From Paenibacillus xylanexedens (GTDB lineage Bacteria; Bacillota; Bacilli; Paenibacillales; Paenibacillaceae): DNA of 64,000 nucleotides. Below, piece after piece: positions 9,204 to 18,198 of this stretch. Where the stretch lies: assembly GCF_001908275.1 (NCBI RefSeq), contig NZ_CP018620.1, positions 3,224,001 through 3,288,000 of the forward strand, given 5' to 3'. Positions within the stretch are counted from its first letter, which is position 1, and every line of letters begins with the position of its first letter. The notes beneath the pieces were generated by a model that did not search any database, was not told the origin of the DNA, and worked only from the letters and a program-made list of their open reading frames with translations. A program made the position numbers and the translations under genes.

Positions 9204-9926
9204 ATGTCAGAGAACCCTCTTCAACCTGACGGGAATCTGCAAGAATTAGGGCACATGCATAATATAGATGGAATAACAGCAGGAGAGGCTGTTCTGCGCG
9301 CCGCCCGATCCTTTGTTCAAGGGGACTCATCCAAGCATAGTGATGGTCATGACTGGCCGCACATTGAACGGGTAACCGCACTTGCGGTTGAACTCGCTCA
9401 CCGCATGGGTGCAGATCCATTTGTCTGCGAACTGGCCGCATTATTACATGATGTACCGGATGAGAAGCTGAATGAGAGCTTGGAAGCCGGGATGGCCAAA
9501 CTGAATGACTGGCTGGATACCCAGCCTCTTGACCGGGATATACGTAACAAGGTTGTGGGTATTATTAGCACCATCTCATATGCGGGAGGACAGCGTCCTG
9601 CGGTCAGCTCGCTTGAAGCACAGGTTGTACAGGATGCGGATCGACTGGATGCATTGGGTGCGATTGGGATCGCCCGAACCTTTGCCTTTTCAGGAGCCAG
9701 AGGGCGCGAGATGTACGATCCGTCCCTTCCCCCACGGGAGCAGATGACCCGTGAGGAATATCGCAATGGGCGCAGCACAACGATAAATCACTTTTACGAG
9801 AAGTTGTTCAAGCTCAAGGATCTGATGAATACCTCCTATGGCAAGGAGCTGGCGGAACAGCGTCATGATTATATGGTGCAGTTTGTGGACCAGTTCAAAA
9901 GGGAATGGGAGGGCACGGACCGTTAG
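9204..9926 (+). CDS. HD-domain phosphohydrolase (YpgQ/YedJ-like)
   Basis: Start ATG 9204, one base after the malic enzyme stop; GAAGGCGGGG inside the previous gene is the ribosome binding site. 240 residues. The metal-binding HD motifs are visible: a histidine in HDWPHIERV (~49-57), the HD pair in ALLHDVPDEK (~82-83), and the distal aspartate in VVQDADRLDALG. Relatives are small cytoplasmic HD hydrolases; YpgQ of Bacillus subtilis has been reported to act on nucleotides. The substrate here is unknown. Tight coupling to malic enzyme shows co-transcription but does not by itself reveal a role. Confidence 0.85.
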   Translation: MSENPLQPDGNLQELGHMHNIDGITAGEAVLRAARSFVQGDSSKHSDGHDWPHIERVTALAVELAHRMGADPFVCELAALLHDVPDEKLNESLEAGMAKLNDWLDTQPLDRDIRNKVVGIISTISYAGGQRPAVSSLEAQVVQDADRLDALGAIGIARTFAFSGARGREMYDPSLPPREQMTREEYRNGRSTTINHFYEKLFKLKDLMNTSYGKELAEQRHDYMVQFVDQFKREWEGTDR

Positions 9927-9976
9927 GCAGGCATAATAAGCATGAGCATTCCACAGAGTTATCATAAGTAACAGAG

Positions 9977-10025
9977 GCGAATCTTTGAAGTGGCGAAAAT
10001 CCATTTTGAAGATTTGCTTCTTTTT
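9977..10025 (+). terminator. Terminator of the malic enzyme-HD operon
   Basis: GCGAATCTT pairs with AAGATTTGC, extended inward by an imperfect GAAGTGG / CCATTTT stem, and followed by TTCTTTTT. Between this and the next gene (about 200 nt) I saw no convincing promoter. Confidence 0.7.
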
Positions 10026-10226
10026 GGGTTAATAATGTGTATTAACATACATAAAGGAATCAAATTTACAATACCTCTGACTTATGACATGGCAACGGAA
10101 GACCTTACATGGTACAATAAATCGTTCTCCTGAATGAATTCAGGCAAAAAAAGAAATATGGGGTAATAATGAACATGATTATCAAATGTAAAATTTCAGG
10201 TTCGGTAAAGAGGAGGAGTCATCACC

Positions 10227-11294
10227 ATGTCGTTTGGTGCGCGTGTACTTAAGACGGGGATCGCGGTCACGCTTGCCTTGTACCTAAGTAGCCTGTTCTT
10301 GAACCCGCAATCTCCCGTGCCTGCCGCAATCGCGGCTATATTCGCCATGCAGCCTTCCATCTATCGTTCCTGGAAATACTTCCTGGATCAATTGCAAACG
10401 ACCACGCTGGGAGCTATTGTCGCCCTGGTGGGGGGCATGGTGTTGTCCAATGAGCCAATCGCCGTTGGATTAATTATTGTACTTGTCATCATGATCTGTC
10501 TTAAATTGAATATGGGTGAGACGGTTGGCCTGACACTGGTCACGGTTGTATCCATTATGGAAGCCTCGGGTGACTGGCATTTTGCACTCAATCGTTTTCT
10601 GTTGACACTGGTTGGTATTGTATCGGCGTTTCTCATCAATATTACGGTATTTCCTCCGAAACCGAAGGTTCAGTTCGTGAAGCAGATCCATAGTGTATTC
10701 AGCGGTATGTCGTTGCTTCTGCGAACTTCGATCTCGGATGAGATCAAGGAAGTTGTATTCCGGGAGGAGAAAAGCAACCTGGGCGGTTCCATTAAGTCTT
10801 TGTCCGACAAGTATAACTTGTTCGAAGAGGAACAGAAAAAGATGAAACGTTCGAAATTCAGCGAAACTCGTCAGATGGTGGTCTACAAACAAATGCTGCT
10901 GAGTTTGCAAAAAGGGTACGAGGTGCTGGATTCGGTGGAACGCCACTATTTCCAGGCACCGCGGACAACGGCCATGGATCAGTTTTTTGACTCACATCTT
11001 GAACTGGTTATCAAATTCCATGAGCATGCACTGCTCAAGTTCGAGGATAAGCTGAAACCTAATGGGGAAGAGGCCGCACAGTTTGTATTGGATAATGACC
11101 GTTTCATGGAGCAGGCGATCACCCAGTTTGATATCGACAAGGAAGGGATGTTACGATTGTCCATCGTGGCAGCTGCCATTTATGATTATGGATATCAGTT
11201 GGAACGTCTGAATCGACTTGCCGAACATGTGCATAGCGCCAGTGAAGACAAAGAATCACAGGACAAAATTTTGAATTGGCTTAAGTGGCCTTAG
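10227..11294 (+). CDS. Aromatic acid exporter family (ArAE/FUSC-like) membrane protein, YqjA-like
   Basis: 355 residues. The N-terminal ~150 residues hold four to five hydrophobic helices with the family start FGARVLKTGIAVTLALYLS and the segment AAIFAMQPSIYRSWKYF. The rest is a long, charged, mostly helical cytoplasmic domain. The architecture matches the ArAE_1 family (YqjA in Bacillus subtilis), assumed to export small aromatic compounds, although few members have been tested. AGAGGAGGAG before the ATG is a strong ribosome binding site. The gene stands alone: a terminator precedes it at 9977 and another follows at 11392. Confidence 0.85.
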   Translation: MSFGARVLKTGIAVTLALYLSSLFLNPQSPVPAAIAAIFAMQPSIYRSWKYFLDQLQTTTLGAIVALVGGMVLSNEPIAVGLIIVLVIMICLKLNMGETVGLTLVTVVSIMEASGDWHFALNRFLLTLVGIVSAFLINITVFPPKPKVQFVKQIHSVFSGMSLLLRTSISDEIKEVVFREEKSNLGGSIKSLSDKYNLFEEEQKKMKRSKFSETRQMVVYKQMLLSLQKGYEVLDSVERHYFQAPRTTAMDQFFDSHLELVIKFHEHALLKFEDKLKPNGEEAAQFVLDNDRFMEQAITQFDIDKEGMLRLSIVAAAIYDYGYQLERLNRLAEHVHSASEDKESQDKILNWLKWP

Positions 11295-11391
11295 GCATGA
11301 TTCGTAATCAAAAGTAGACTTTTTGAACAACCTTTCTAAGTGCGAATTGCGCACCTGCTTGGCGATCATATACAATGTAGTTACAACATAG

Positions 11392-11418
11392 CCCGGACAA
11401 TCGTGTCCGGGTTATTTT
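11392..11418 (+). terminator. Terminator after the YqjA-like gene
   Basis: A perfect CCCGGACA / TGTCCGGG stem with an ATCG loop, followed by TTATTTTG. It ends less than 40 nt before the next start codon. Confidence 0.8.
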
Positions 11419-11444
11419 GTCATACATACGGCTGAAGGGCATGA

Positions 11445-11936
11445 ATGAATATTAACGAACTGAGGGATAGAGACATGATTACAGAGGAATTGGACGCTGA
11501 ACTAATGGAATGGTTGAGTGGGACAAATCTGGAGCATAAACAGCATGAAGCCATGCAACTGCTGACCGTATCTGAGGATCAGTGGCCGCATCAGGCGATG
11601 ATCAGTATGGGGGAAGTGATTGCGATAAATCCGCATCAGCTTAGACTGGCTCTATGGCAAGGTACACAGACCAGTATGAACATGAGCAAAACAGGCAAGG
11701 CTACCTTGATTGCGGTTCAAGCACATCGATTGTTGCATATCCGTATAGAAGTAGAACGGCTGCCTGAGATGAAGGGGGCTGTTCATCCGAGAGATCGTTT
11801 TGAAGCACAAGTGCTCCAGGTACGTGTGGAGCACGCGCCATATGCGGAGATCACTTCAGGAATAACCTTTCAATTAAAAGATGAACTTGGAGCAATTACA
11901 CGCTGGAAAGAGACGATTGAAGAATTACGAAAATAG
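11445..11936 (+). CDS. Small protein, probably of the pyridoxamine 5'-phosphate oxidase (FMN split-barrel) fold
   Basis: 163 residues, soluble, no signal peptide. The middle (IAINPHQLRLALWQGTQTS, then GKATLIAVQ and LLHIRIEVER) has the beta-strand pattern of the FMN-binding split barrel found in general-stress flavoproteins. I recognise it only by pattern, and no catalytic motif proves a function. Two starts are possible: ATG 11445 with GAAGGG upstream, or ATG 11475 with GAGGG eight nt upstream. The downstream ~240 nt to the helicase gene is AT-rich and contains no clear signal. Confidence 0.55.
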   Translation: MNINELRDRDMITEELDAELMEWLSGTNLEHKQHEAMQLLTVSEDQWPHQAMISMGEVIAINPHQLRLALWQGTQTSMNMSKTGKATLIAVQAHRLLHIRIEVERLPEMKGAVHPRDRFEAQVLQVRVEHAPYAEITSGITFQLKDELGAITRWKETIEELRK

Positions 11937-12180
11937 GCAGGAGTAGCTAGGTCAGTTGAGGCCCCGGTGATTGGGTAATAATGAAGAAGAAAACAACAAA
12001 AAACGCCTCCGCTTGCATCGGGACGTTGTCACTGGTACAATAAAAAATGGTTTTCAGAAAATTAGAACTAATTAACATATAATTAAAATGTTTACTTTCT
12101 AATAATTATACCATTGCCTTTTCGGGCTTGTCAAATGGGATTTTGAGGACACAATCCGGGGAAAGAGGGGCTATTAACAT

Positions 12181-14556
12181 ATGAGTACAGATCAGCAATG
12201 GAATGAGGAACAACAACGGGTCAACACCGTGACCGATCAGATTGAACGCAAGATCACAACGCTGGAAGATGAAGTTGGTTCCTTCCGTGACGAAGTGGTT
12301 GGCATGAGAAAAGACTTCTGGGACGAAGTCACGATGAACTTTAGCGAAGCGGATGATGTCGGGGAGACTTCAACCAGCATGCGGCAGCAGTCACAGGTAT
12401 TGTCCGATCGGGAGCGAAGTCATCTCAATACAGCGGCTGCGTTGGATAAAATGAAACGACTGCATCATTCACCGTATTTTGGGCGCATTGATTTTAAGGA
12501 AGACGGATATCCAAATGCAGAACGCATTTATCTCGGCATTGCATCGTTGCTGGATGAGAAGGAAGAATCTTTTCTGGTCTACGACTGGCGTGCGCCAATC
12601 TCCAACCTGTATTATGACGGAGCACCGGGTCCAATCACGTATCATACACCCAGTGGGGAGATCAGCGGTGATATAGAGATGAAGCGACAGTTTGTCATTC
12701 GGGACGGTCGTATCCGTTTTATGTTTGACACGGGGGTTACGATTGGTGATGAGTTGTTGCAGGCCGTACTCAGTCGAACTTCGGATGCACAGATGAAGAG
12801 TATTGTAGCGACCATTCAGAAGGAGCAAAACCGGATTATCCGTAATGACCGAACACGCATGCTCATTGTGCAAGGCGCAGCCGGCAGTGGCAAAACATCC
12901 GCGGCGCTCCAGCGTGTGGCATATCTTCTCTATAAATACCGCGAGCATCTGCAAGCGGATCAGATGGTTCTTTTTTCACCAAATCCAATGTTCAACAGTT
13001 ATGTATCCACGGTACTGCCTGAGCTTGGGGAGGAAAACATGTTGCAAACGACCTTCCAGGAGTATCTGGAGCGCCGTTTGGGTCGTGAATATCAACTGGA
13101 AGATCCGTTTATTCAGCTTGAATATGTACTTACGGGGACGGAAGATCCCGATTACGATGTGCGCATGTCCAGCATTCGGTTCAAGTCATCCGAATCTTTC
13201 CTCAAGGTGATTACACGTTATAAGGAAAGTATGTTGTCAGGTGGCATGAAATTCAAGCCGGTTCGCTTCCAGGGCCGAGCGATAGTCACGTCAGAGGCTA
13301 TGGCTGAGAAATTCTACAGCTTCGAGTCATCCGTTAAGCTGGTGAGTCGACTGGAGCTGTTACGGGACTGGATGCTGAAAGAACTGTCTGCCTTTGGTAA
13401 AGGTGAACTGGATGCGCCTTGGGTTGATCAGCAGCTTGATCTGATGGAGCCGGAGGATCTGCAACGTGCGTATCAACGGTTGAAGCGCAAGCAAAAAGGA
13501 AAGACCCATACGTTTAATGACTTCGAGCAGGAAAGAGGGATTCTGGCACGTATGGTGGTCAGTGACCGACTCAAACCGTTGCGAAAATGGATTAAGTCCT
13601 TACGATTCGTTGATATAAGACAATTATATGCACATCTATTCAACGATCAGGCTCAGATGGAACGATTACTGGGTGATGAAGCGCTGCCTGCTCAATGGGA
13701 TGAAATCTGTAAGATGACTTTACGCAGATTGAAGCTTCAGGAGTTGGCATATGAAGATATTACGCCATACTTGTACTTGCGTGAGCTTATGCTTGGATTC
13801 CATATTAACTCGAATATTCGTCATGTCATTATTGATGAAGCCCAGGATTATTCTGCGTTTCAGTTGGCATTTATGAAGAGATTGTTCCCACGGGCGAAAA
13901 TAACAGCACTTGGTGACTTTAATCAGGCAATCTATGCCCACTCTTCAGTACTTAGCGGAACAGGACCTTTGACTAACCTGTACGGTCCAGACAATACAGA
14001 GGTCATTGAGCTGACCAGAAGTTATCGATCTACCCGTGAGATCGTGGAGTTTACACGTGGCATGGTGCCTGGTGGGGAAGAGATTATTCCATTTAACCGT
14101 AGCGGTGAGAAACCTAAAGTGATCGTTTCTTCTGATTCAGAGCGTCATATGAATGTCATCACGACAGACTTGAAGCATTTGATTAAGGAAGGGTACGAAT
14201 CGGTTGCAGTTATCTGCAAAACCGCCGAAGAGAGCAGAGACGTACATGCTGCATTGAGTAAGGCGCTACCCACAGCACCGAAGTTAATCAAAAAAACGAC
14301 GCTGGCTTTTGAGCAGGGTGTTCATGTGATCCCGGCGTATCTGGCTAAAGGTGTGGAATTCGATGCTGTCCTGATCTATGATGGCTCTGCGGAGCAGTAT
14401 GCTCAGGAGCATGAACGCAAGTTGTTCTATACGGCTTGCACACGAGCGATGCATCTGCTGCACGTTTACTGCGTGGGCACACTTAGTCCGTTCATTACCG
14501 CCCAGTCGGAAGAAAAGTATGATCTTGGCAAGGTGTCTGCTGCGCAAGTGGACTGA
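12181..14556 (+). CDS. helD: HelD-type UvrD-like helicase, RNA polymerase recycling factor
   Basis: 791 residues. The N-terminal ~110 residues form the charged coiled-coil arm that HelD inserts into RNA polymerase (WNEEQQRVNTVTDQIERKI). The superfamily 1 helicase motifs follow: Walker A GAAGSGKT near residue 232, motif II IIDEAQDYS near 550, GDFNQAIY, LTRSYRST, and a final VLIYD / FYTACTRAMH. HelD uses ATP to release stalled RNA polymerase from DNA and is known from Bacillus subtilis. It is encoded alone, with GAAAGAGGGG upstream of the ATG and a terminator after the gene. Length and motif order are normal for the family. Confidence 0.92.
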   Translation: MSTDQQWNEEQQRVNTVTDQIERKITTLEDEVGSFRDEVVGMRKDFWDEVTMNFSEADDVGETSTSMRQQSQVLSDRERSHLNTAAALDKMKRLHHSPYFGRIDFKEDGYPNAERIYLGIASLLDEKEESFLVYDWRAPISNLYYDGAPGPITYHTPSGEISGDIEMKRQFVIRDGRIRFMFDTGVTIGDELLQAVLSRTSDAQMKSIVATIQKEQNRIIRNDRTRMLIVQGAAGSGKTSAALQRVAYLLYKYREHLQADQMVLFSPNPMFNSYVSTVLPELGEENMLQTTFQEYLERRLGREYQLEDPFIQLEYVLTGTEDPDYDVRMSSIRFKSSESFLKVITRYKESMLSGGMKFKPVRFQGRAIVTSEAMAEKFYSFESSVKLVSRLELLRDWMLKELSAFGKGELDAPWVDQQLDLMEPEDLQRAYQRLKRKQKGKTHTFNDFEQERGILARMVVSDRLKPLRKWIKSLRFVDIRQLYAHLFNDQAQMERLLGDEALPAQWDEICKMTLRRLKLQELAYEDITPYLYLRELMLGFHINSNIRHVIIDEAQDYSAFQLAFMKRLFPRAKITALGDFNQAIYAHSSVLSGTGPLTNLYGPDNTEVIELTRSYRSTREIVEFTRGMVPGGEEIIPFNRSGEKPKVIVSSDSERHMNVITTDLKHLIKEGYESVAVICKTAEESRDVHAALSKALPTAPKLIKKTTLAFEQGVHVIPAYLAKGVEFDAVLIYDGSAEQYAQEHERKLFYTACTRAMHLLHVYCVGTLSPFITAQSEEKYDLGKVSAAQVD

Positions 14557-14582
14557 CATAACACTTCATATGCATGAAGAGG

Positions 14583-14611
14583 GCTTCCGTTCAATGGAAC
14601 GGGAGTTTTTC
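14583..14611 (+). terminator. Terminator of helD
   Basis: A stem CTTCCGTTC / GAACGGGAG with an AATG loop and TTTTT. The following ~180 nt (14612-14790) shows no gene and no recognisable riboswitch. Confidence 0.75.
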
Positions 14612-14790
14612 TGTATATGATACATATATCGGGAAGAAGCTAGCTTAGCGAGGGAATTATACGTGATGAGGTTACAGCCATATAGGTGATCGTATTGATA
14701 AAAATACCTAACGTGAATTCGTAAGGATTGGGTCCCGTGGATAAAAATGACTCGATAATTTGTATTCAAGGACAATGGATGTGATTTTTC

Positions 14791-14819
14791 TTTACACATG
14801 AGGTCCGGACTCATATAAT
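14791..14819 (+). promoter_or_regulatory. Promoter of adenine deaminase with an operator-like palindrome in the spacer
   Basis: TTTACA (14791-14796) and a perfect TATAAT (14814-14819) with an ideal 17-nt spacer. The spacer and its edges read ATGAG-G-TCCGGA-CTCAT (14798-14814): removing a single G gives a perfect 16-nt palindrome. A protein bound there would block RNA polymerase. Sigma-A promoter assignment is strong; operator function is inference. Confidence 0.75.
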
Positions 14820-14866
14820 CGTAACAATATATTTTTTTTGGATCGTTTATTAAAGGAGGCAACAAA

Positions 14867-16726
14867 ATGAACAAATCATCTTTTGAACGGCCACTGATGG
14901 CCGATTGTATACCTGATCTGGTCGCTACAGCACGGGGAGATTTGCCGGCGACTTTGGTCATTCGGGGAGGTACGCTGGTAAACGTGATATCGGGTGAGAT
15001 TTTGCCTGAGATGTCCATAGCTGTACAGGGAGCTCGAATCGCTTATGTCGGTAAAGATGTAAGCCACACTATCGGAGAACATACGCGGATTATTGAAGCA
15101 AACGGTAAGTATATCGCTCCTGGTCTGCTGGATGGACACTGCCATATCGAAAGTACACAGATGAAAGTAACCGAGTTTGCGAGAGCGGTATTGCCTTCAG
15201 GCACAACCGGAGGTTTCTTTGACCCTCATGAGATCTCTAACGTGCTTGGTCTCAAAGGTCTGAGACTGATGCTGGATGAAGCGCGGACCACACCGATGGC
15301 AGCTTATATGCAGGTGGCTTCCTGTGTGCCTTCCACGCATCCAGGACTGGAGACAACAGGTGCTTATATCGGGCCTGAAGAGGTAGCTGAGGCTCTTTCC
15401 TGGGGTCCGGACATGATTGGTCTTGGTGAAGTGATGAACTTCCCTGGAGTGGTCTATGGGGATGAGACGATGATCGGTGAGATACAGGCGACCCTCCGAG
15501 CAGGTAAAGTGGCAGATGGTCATTTCACCTGGGCAGCAGATGACTGGCGTCTGCCAGCGTATGCAGCGAGTGGTGTTACAGGGGATCATGAGTGTGTGAC
15601 CAAGGAAGATGTGGTCGAACGTCTGCGACTCGGGATGTACGCGAAGATGCGCCAAGGTTCGGCATGGCATGATGTGGCTGAGACAATCAAAGCTTGTACC
15701 GAGCTTGGACTGGATACACGCCGGATGATGCTGGTGACCGATGACCGAAGCTCTGAATCTTTGCTCAAAGAAGGACATATGGACTTTGTTGTTCGTCTCG
15801 CAATCTCCCAAGGGGTGAAGCCGGTCACGGCTTTCCAGATGGCCACCATTAATACGGCTGAGCGTTTTGGTGTTGCGCGCGATATTGGTGCGGTTATTCC
15901 AGGCAATATAGCCGATATTATTCTGCTGGACGGCCGGTTGGCGGATGTACGTGTGGGTATGACGATTGCTGCCGGGCAAGTTGTAGCTGAGAATGGGAAA
16001 ATGACGGCGGTCTGGGACAGCTTCACGTACCCTGAGGAAGCGCTGAACACGGTGAAGTTAGAAGCTAATATTCAGCCGGAAGATCTGGAGTTGGCTGCAC
16101 CGATTGCAGAGGGGACGATTGGTGCCAAAATCATTCATGTGACAGAGAACCATGTGGATACAAAGGAGAAACACCTGCCTGTTACCGTAGAGAACGGCAA
16201 GGTTGTGGTTTCAACTTCAGGGGAAGTATGCAAAATTGCGGTATTGGAGCGTCACAAACAAACCGGGAATCGAGCGGTAGCGCTTGTTGGAGGCATCGGC
16301 TTCACATCACCTGCAGCGATTGCGATGACGGTTGCTCATGATAGTCACAACCTGTTGATTATCGGTAATGATGATGGGCTAATGGCTGAAGCCGGTAATC
16401 GCGTCATTCGTATGCAGGGCGGGGTGGCCGTGGTAACGGCAGCAGGGGTAACCGAATTCCCGCTACGGATTGCAGGTTTGATGTCAACCGAATCTTTTGA
16501 AGTCGTTGCAGCCCAATCGGCAGCAGTCAGTGAAGCTTTACAGTCCGCAGGATGTACGTTGAATAATGCGTTCATGACGCTTTCGTTGCTCGCGCTGGTT
16601 GTGATTCCAGAATTACGTTTGTCCGACAAGGGGCTTGTGCGGATCTCGGCAGAAGGAATTGAACTGGTGTCTCTTTTCGATGAAGTGGTTGACAATACAC
16701 CTGTAGCTCCATCGGGAAATGAATGA
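14867..16726 (+). CDS. ade: Adenine deaminase
   Basis: 619 residues, within the usual range. It belongs to the amidohydrolase superfamily and converts adenine to hypoxanthine and ammonia in purine salvage. Visible motifs are the metal site GLLDGHCHIEST near residue 90, FDPHEISNVLG, GLGEVMNFPGV, DGHFTW, GVTGDHECVT, and VTDDRSS for the catalytic aspartate. A C-terminal domain with IALVGGIGFTS-type glycine-rich sequence follows, as in bacterial Ade. The metal motif has HCHIEST where HVHIESS is more usual, a conservative change. AAAGGAGG lies six nt before the ATG. The gene is monocistronic between the promoter at 14791 and the terminator at 16771. Confidence 0.93.
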   Translation: MNKSSFERPLMADCIPDLVATARGDLPATLVIRGGTLVNVISGEILPEMSIAVQGARIAYVGKDVSHTIGEHTRIIEANGKYIAPGLLDGHCHIESTQMKVTEFARAVLPSGTTGGFFDPHEISNVLGLKGLRLMLDEARTTPMAAYMQVASCVPSTHPGLETTGAYIGPEEVAEALSWGPDMIGLGEVMNFPGVVYGDETMIGEIQATLRAGKVADGHFTWAADDWRLPAYAASGVTGDHECVTKEDVVERLRLGMYAKMRQGSAWHDVAETIKACTELGLDTRRMMLVTDDRSSESLLKEGHMDFVVRLAISQGVKPVTAFQMATINTAERFGVARDIGAVIPGNIADIILLDGRLADVRVGMTIAAGQVVAENGKMTAVWDSFTYPEEALNTVKLEANIQPEDLELAAPIAEGTIGAKIIHVTENHVDTKEKHLPVTVENGKVVVSTSGEVCKIAVLERHKQTGNRAVALVGGIGFTSPAAIAMTVAHDSHNLLIIGNDDGLMAEAGNRVIRMQGGVAVVTAAGVTEFPLRIAGLMSTESFEVVAAQSAAVSEALQSAGCTLNNAFMTLSLLALVVIPELRLSDKGLVRISAEGIELVSLFDEVVDNTPVAPSGNE

Positions 16727-16770
16727 ACGGAAATGTCGACTAGACATCATTAAATAGGGTTTCATATAAA

Positions 16771-16792
16771 GCCGCCTTAGGGCGGTTTTTTG
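16771..16792 (+). terminator. Terminator of adenine deaminase
   Basis: The stem CCGCC / GGCGG is followed by TTTTTT. The remaining ~320 nt up to the next gene (16793-17111) are AT-rich. I found no reading frame with a ribosome binding site there, and no clear promoter. Confidence 0.8.
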
Positions 16793-17111
16793 GTGTATTT
16801 TGAGAGAAAACGCTTTCTAGGTCTTCTGGAGCTTGGTGTACATATGGCAATAATGACTGAAGTCATGCTGGAATAAGAATTGAATTTGAAAATAATAAAT
16901 AATTGTGACTTTTGAACTATACATACAGAACTACGAATTCCCGAAATATAGTTATATGATTCTTTCGTCGTAAGTCTTAAAGATGATATTGCATATAAAA
17001 GCAATCCAAATTCGTCGTACCTAATAAGTATCCATTAAATGAATATGAAACGACACAATTTCATCCAGATTTGCACGTCAGAGCTGATAACTTCAGAGGG
17101 AGTGTACAAAT

Positions 17112-18032
17112 ATGAAAAGCAAAAGGGGTTACCGTTTTATCTTATTACTGAGTTGTTTGATCTTGTGTGCGAGTACAGCCTGTTCTTCCAAAGCCATAGC
17201 GGATGGTTCAGTCGACAGTTATGCAACGATTCATGGAAAACTTGATGTGCCAGTAAGAGCGACTTGGGTATGGGATACCACCCAGATCCGAAGTAATCCT
17301 CAAGAAGTGTTAAATTACGCTACAGCGAACAAGATCAATACGATCTATCTGCAGATGAACCGGGATATAAAGATTCCTGAGTATAAAAGCTTTATCCGCC
17401 AGGCGAGAGCCAAGAACATTGCGGTTGACGTCATGGATGGAAGATCAGCGTGGGGATTGACGGAAAGTCGGGAACAGATTGCATCTTTCCTGGACTGGAT
17501 CGAGGCATATCAGGCGCAGGCGTTGTCCAATGAGAAGTTTGCTGGTATTCATCTGGATATTGAACCACATGTGCACCCGCAATGGAAAATCAATCAGGCC
17601 AGTGTAATTACCCAGTGGCAAGGCAATGTGGAGTACATTGTTGAGCGAGCATCACGGATGAAGATGCCGGTTGCGGCTGATCTGCCTTTCTGGCTGGATA
17701 ACTACAAAATTCCGGGTTCAACGATGGCGGTTAGCAGCTGGATGATCCGCAAGTTTGATTCCATCACCATTATGGCTTACCGCGATACAGCTGCTGCAAT
17801 CTATAGTGTAGCGAAGGATGAACTTGCGGAAGCAGCTCTGCTTGGCAAGACGATCTCAATCGCCGTGGAAACAAAGCAAAGCAAGGAAGGTGACTTCATT
17901 ACTTTTTATGAAGAGGGATCTGCTTATATGGAAGCACAATTAAAATTGGTCGAAAAAATGGCTTCAGTACATGCGTCCTTTAACGGTTTCTCCGTACATG
18001 AGTACACTTCATGGAAGACACTGAAAAAGTGA
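17112..18032 (+). CDS. Uncharacterised lipoprotein with a probable TIM-barrel glycosidase-like fold
   Basis: 306 residues, start with AGAGGGAG upstream. The N-terminus is a signal peptide ending ASTAC, so the protein is probably lipidated at about C24; the -3 residue is Ser rather than Leu, which is slightly unusual. The body alternates strands and helices like a TIM barrel: VRATWVWDT, NTIYLQMNRD, IAVDVMDGR, then FAGIHLDIEPH, where an acidic pair sits at a strand end as in many glycosidases, followed by VAADLPFW and SITIMAYRD. I do not recognise a named family and assign no substrate. It is alone on the + strand, ending at a terminator that backs onto the AraC gene on the opposite strand. Confidence 0.7.
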   Translation: MKSKRGYRFILLLSCLILCASTACSSKAIADGSVDSYATIHGKLDVPVRATWVWDTTQIRSNPQEVLNYATANKINTIYLQMNRDIKIPEYKSFIRQARAKNIAVDVMDGRSAWGLTESREQIASFLDWIEAYQAQALSNEKFAGIHLDIEPHVHPQWKINQASVITQWQGNVEYIVERASRMKMPVAADLPFWLDNYKIPGSTMAVSSWMIRKFDSITIMAYRDTAAAIYSVAKDELAEAALLGKTISIAVETKQSKEGDFITFYEEGSAYMEAQLKLVEKMASVHASFNGFSVHEYTSWKTLKK

Positions 18033-18155
18033 GACACTGTTAGGTTCAAAGCGTAAGGCTGATAGCAGCGAGTGAGATGAGTTCTAACTGCGCCAGTGTG
18101 GCTTAGATCAGTGCGTTATCTTACTCGTTGGCTGGAAGTTGATACAGAAGATAGT

Positions 18156-18198
18156 GAAGGTGTTTGTAGCTGAATAGCTGTGAGCACCTTCTTCTTTT
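18156..18198 (+). terminator. Terminator after the lipoprotein gene
   Basis: GAAGGTG pairs with CACCTTC, extended by AGCT / AGCT around a GAAT loop, and followed by TTCTTTT. It touches the stop codon of the convergent AraC gene. Confidence 0.65.

Noticed and set aside
14612..14866. Possible purine riboswitch before adenine deaminase
   Set aside because: The conserved purine aptamer junction sequences are not found; a normal promoter with an operator-like palindrome explains the region better.
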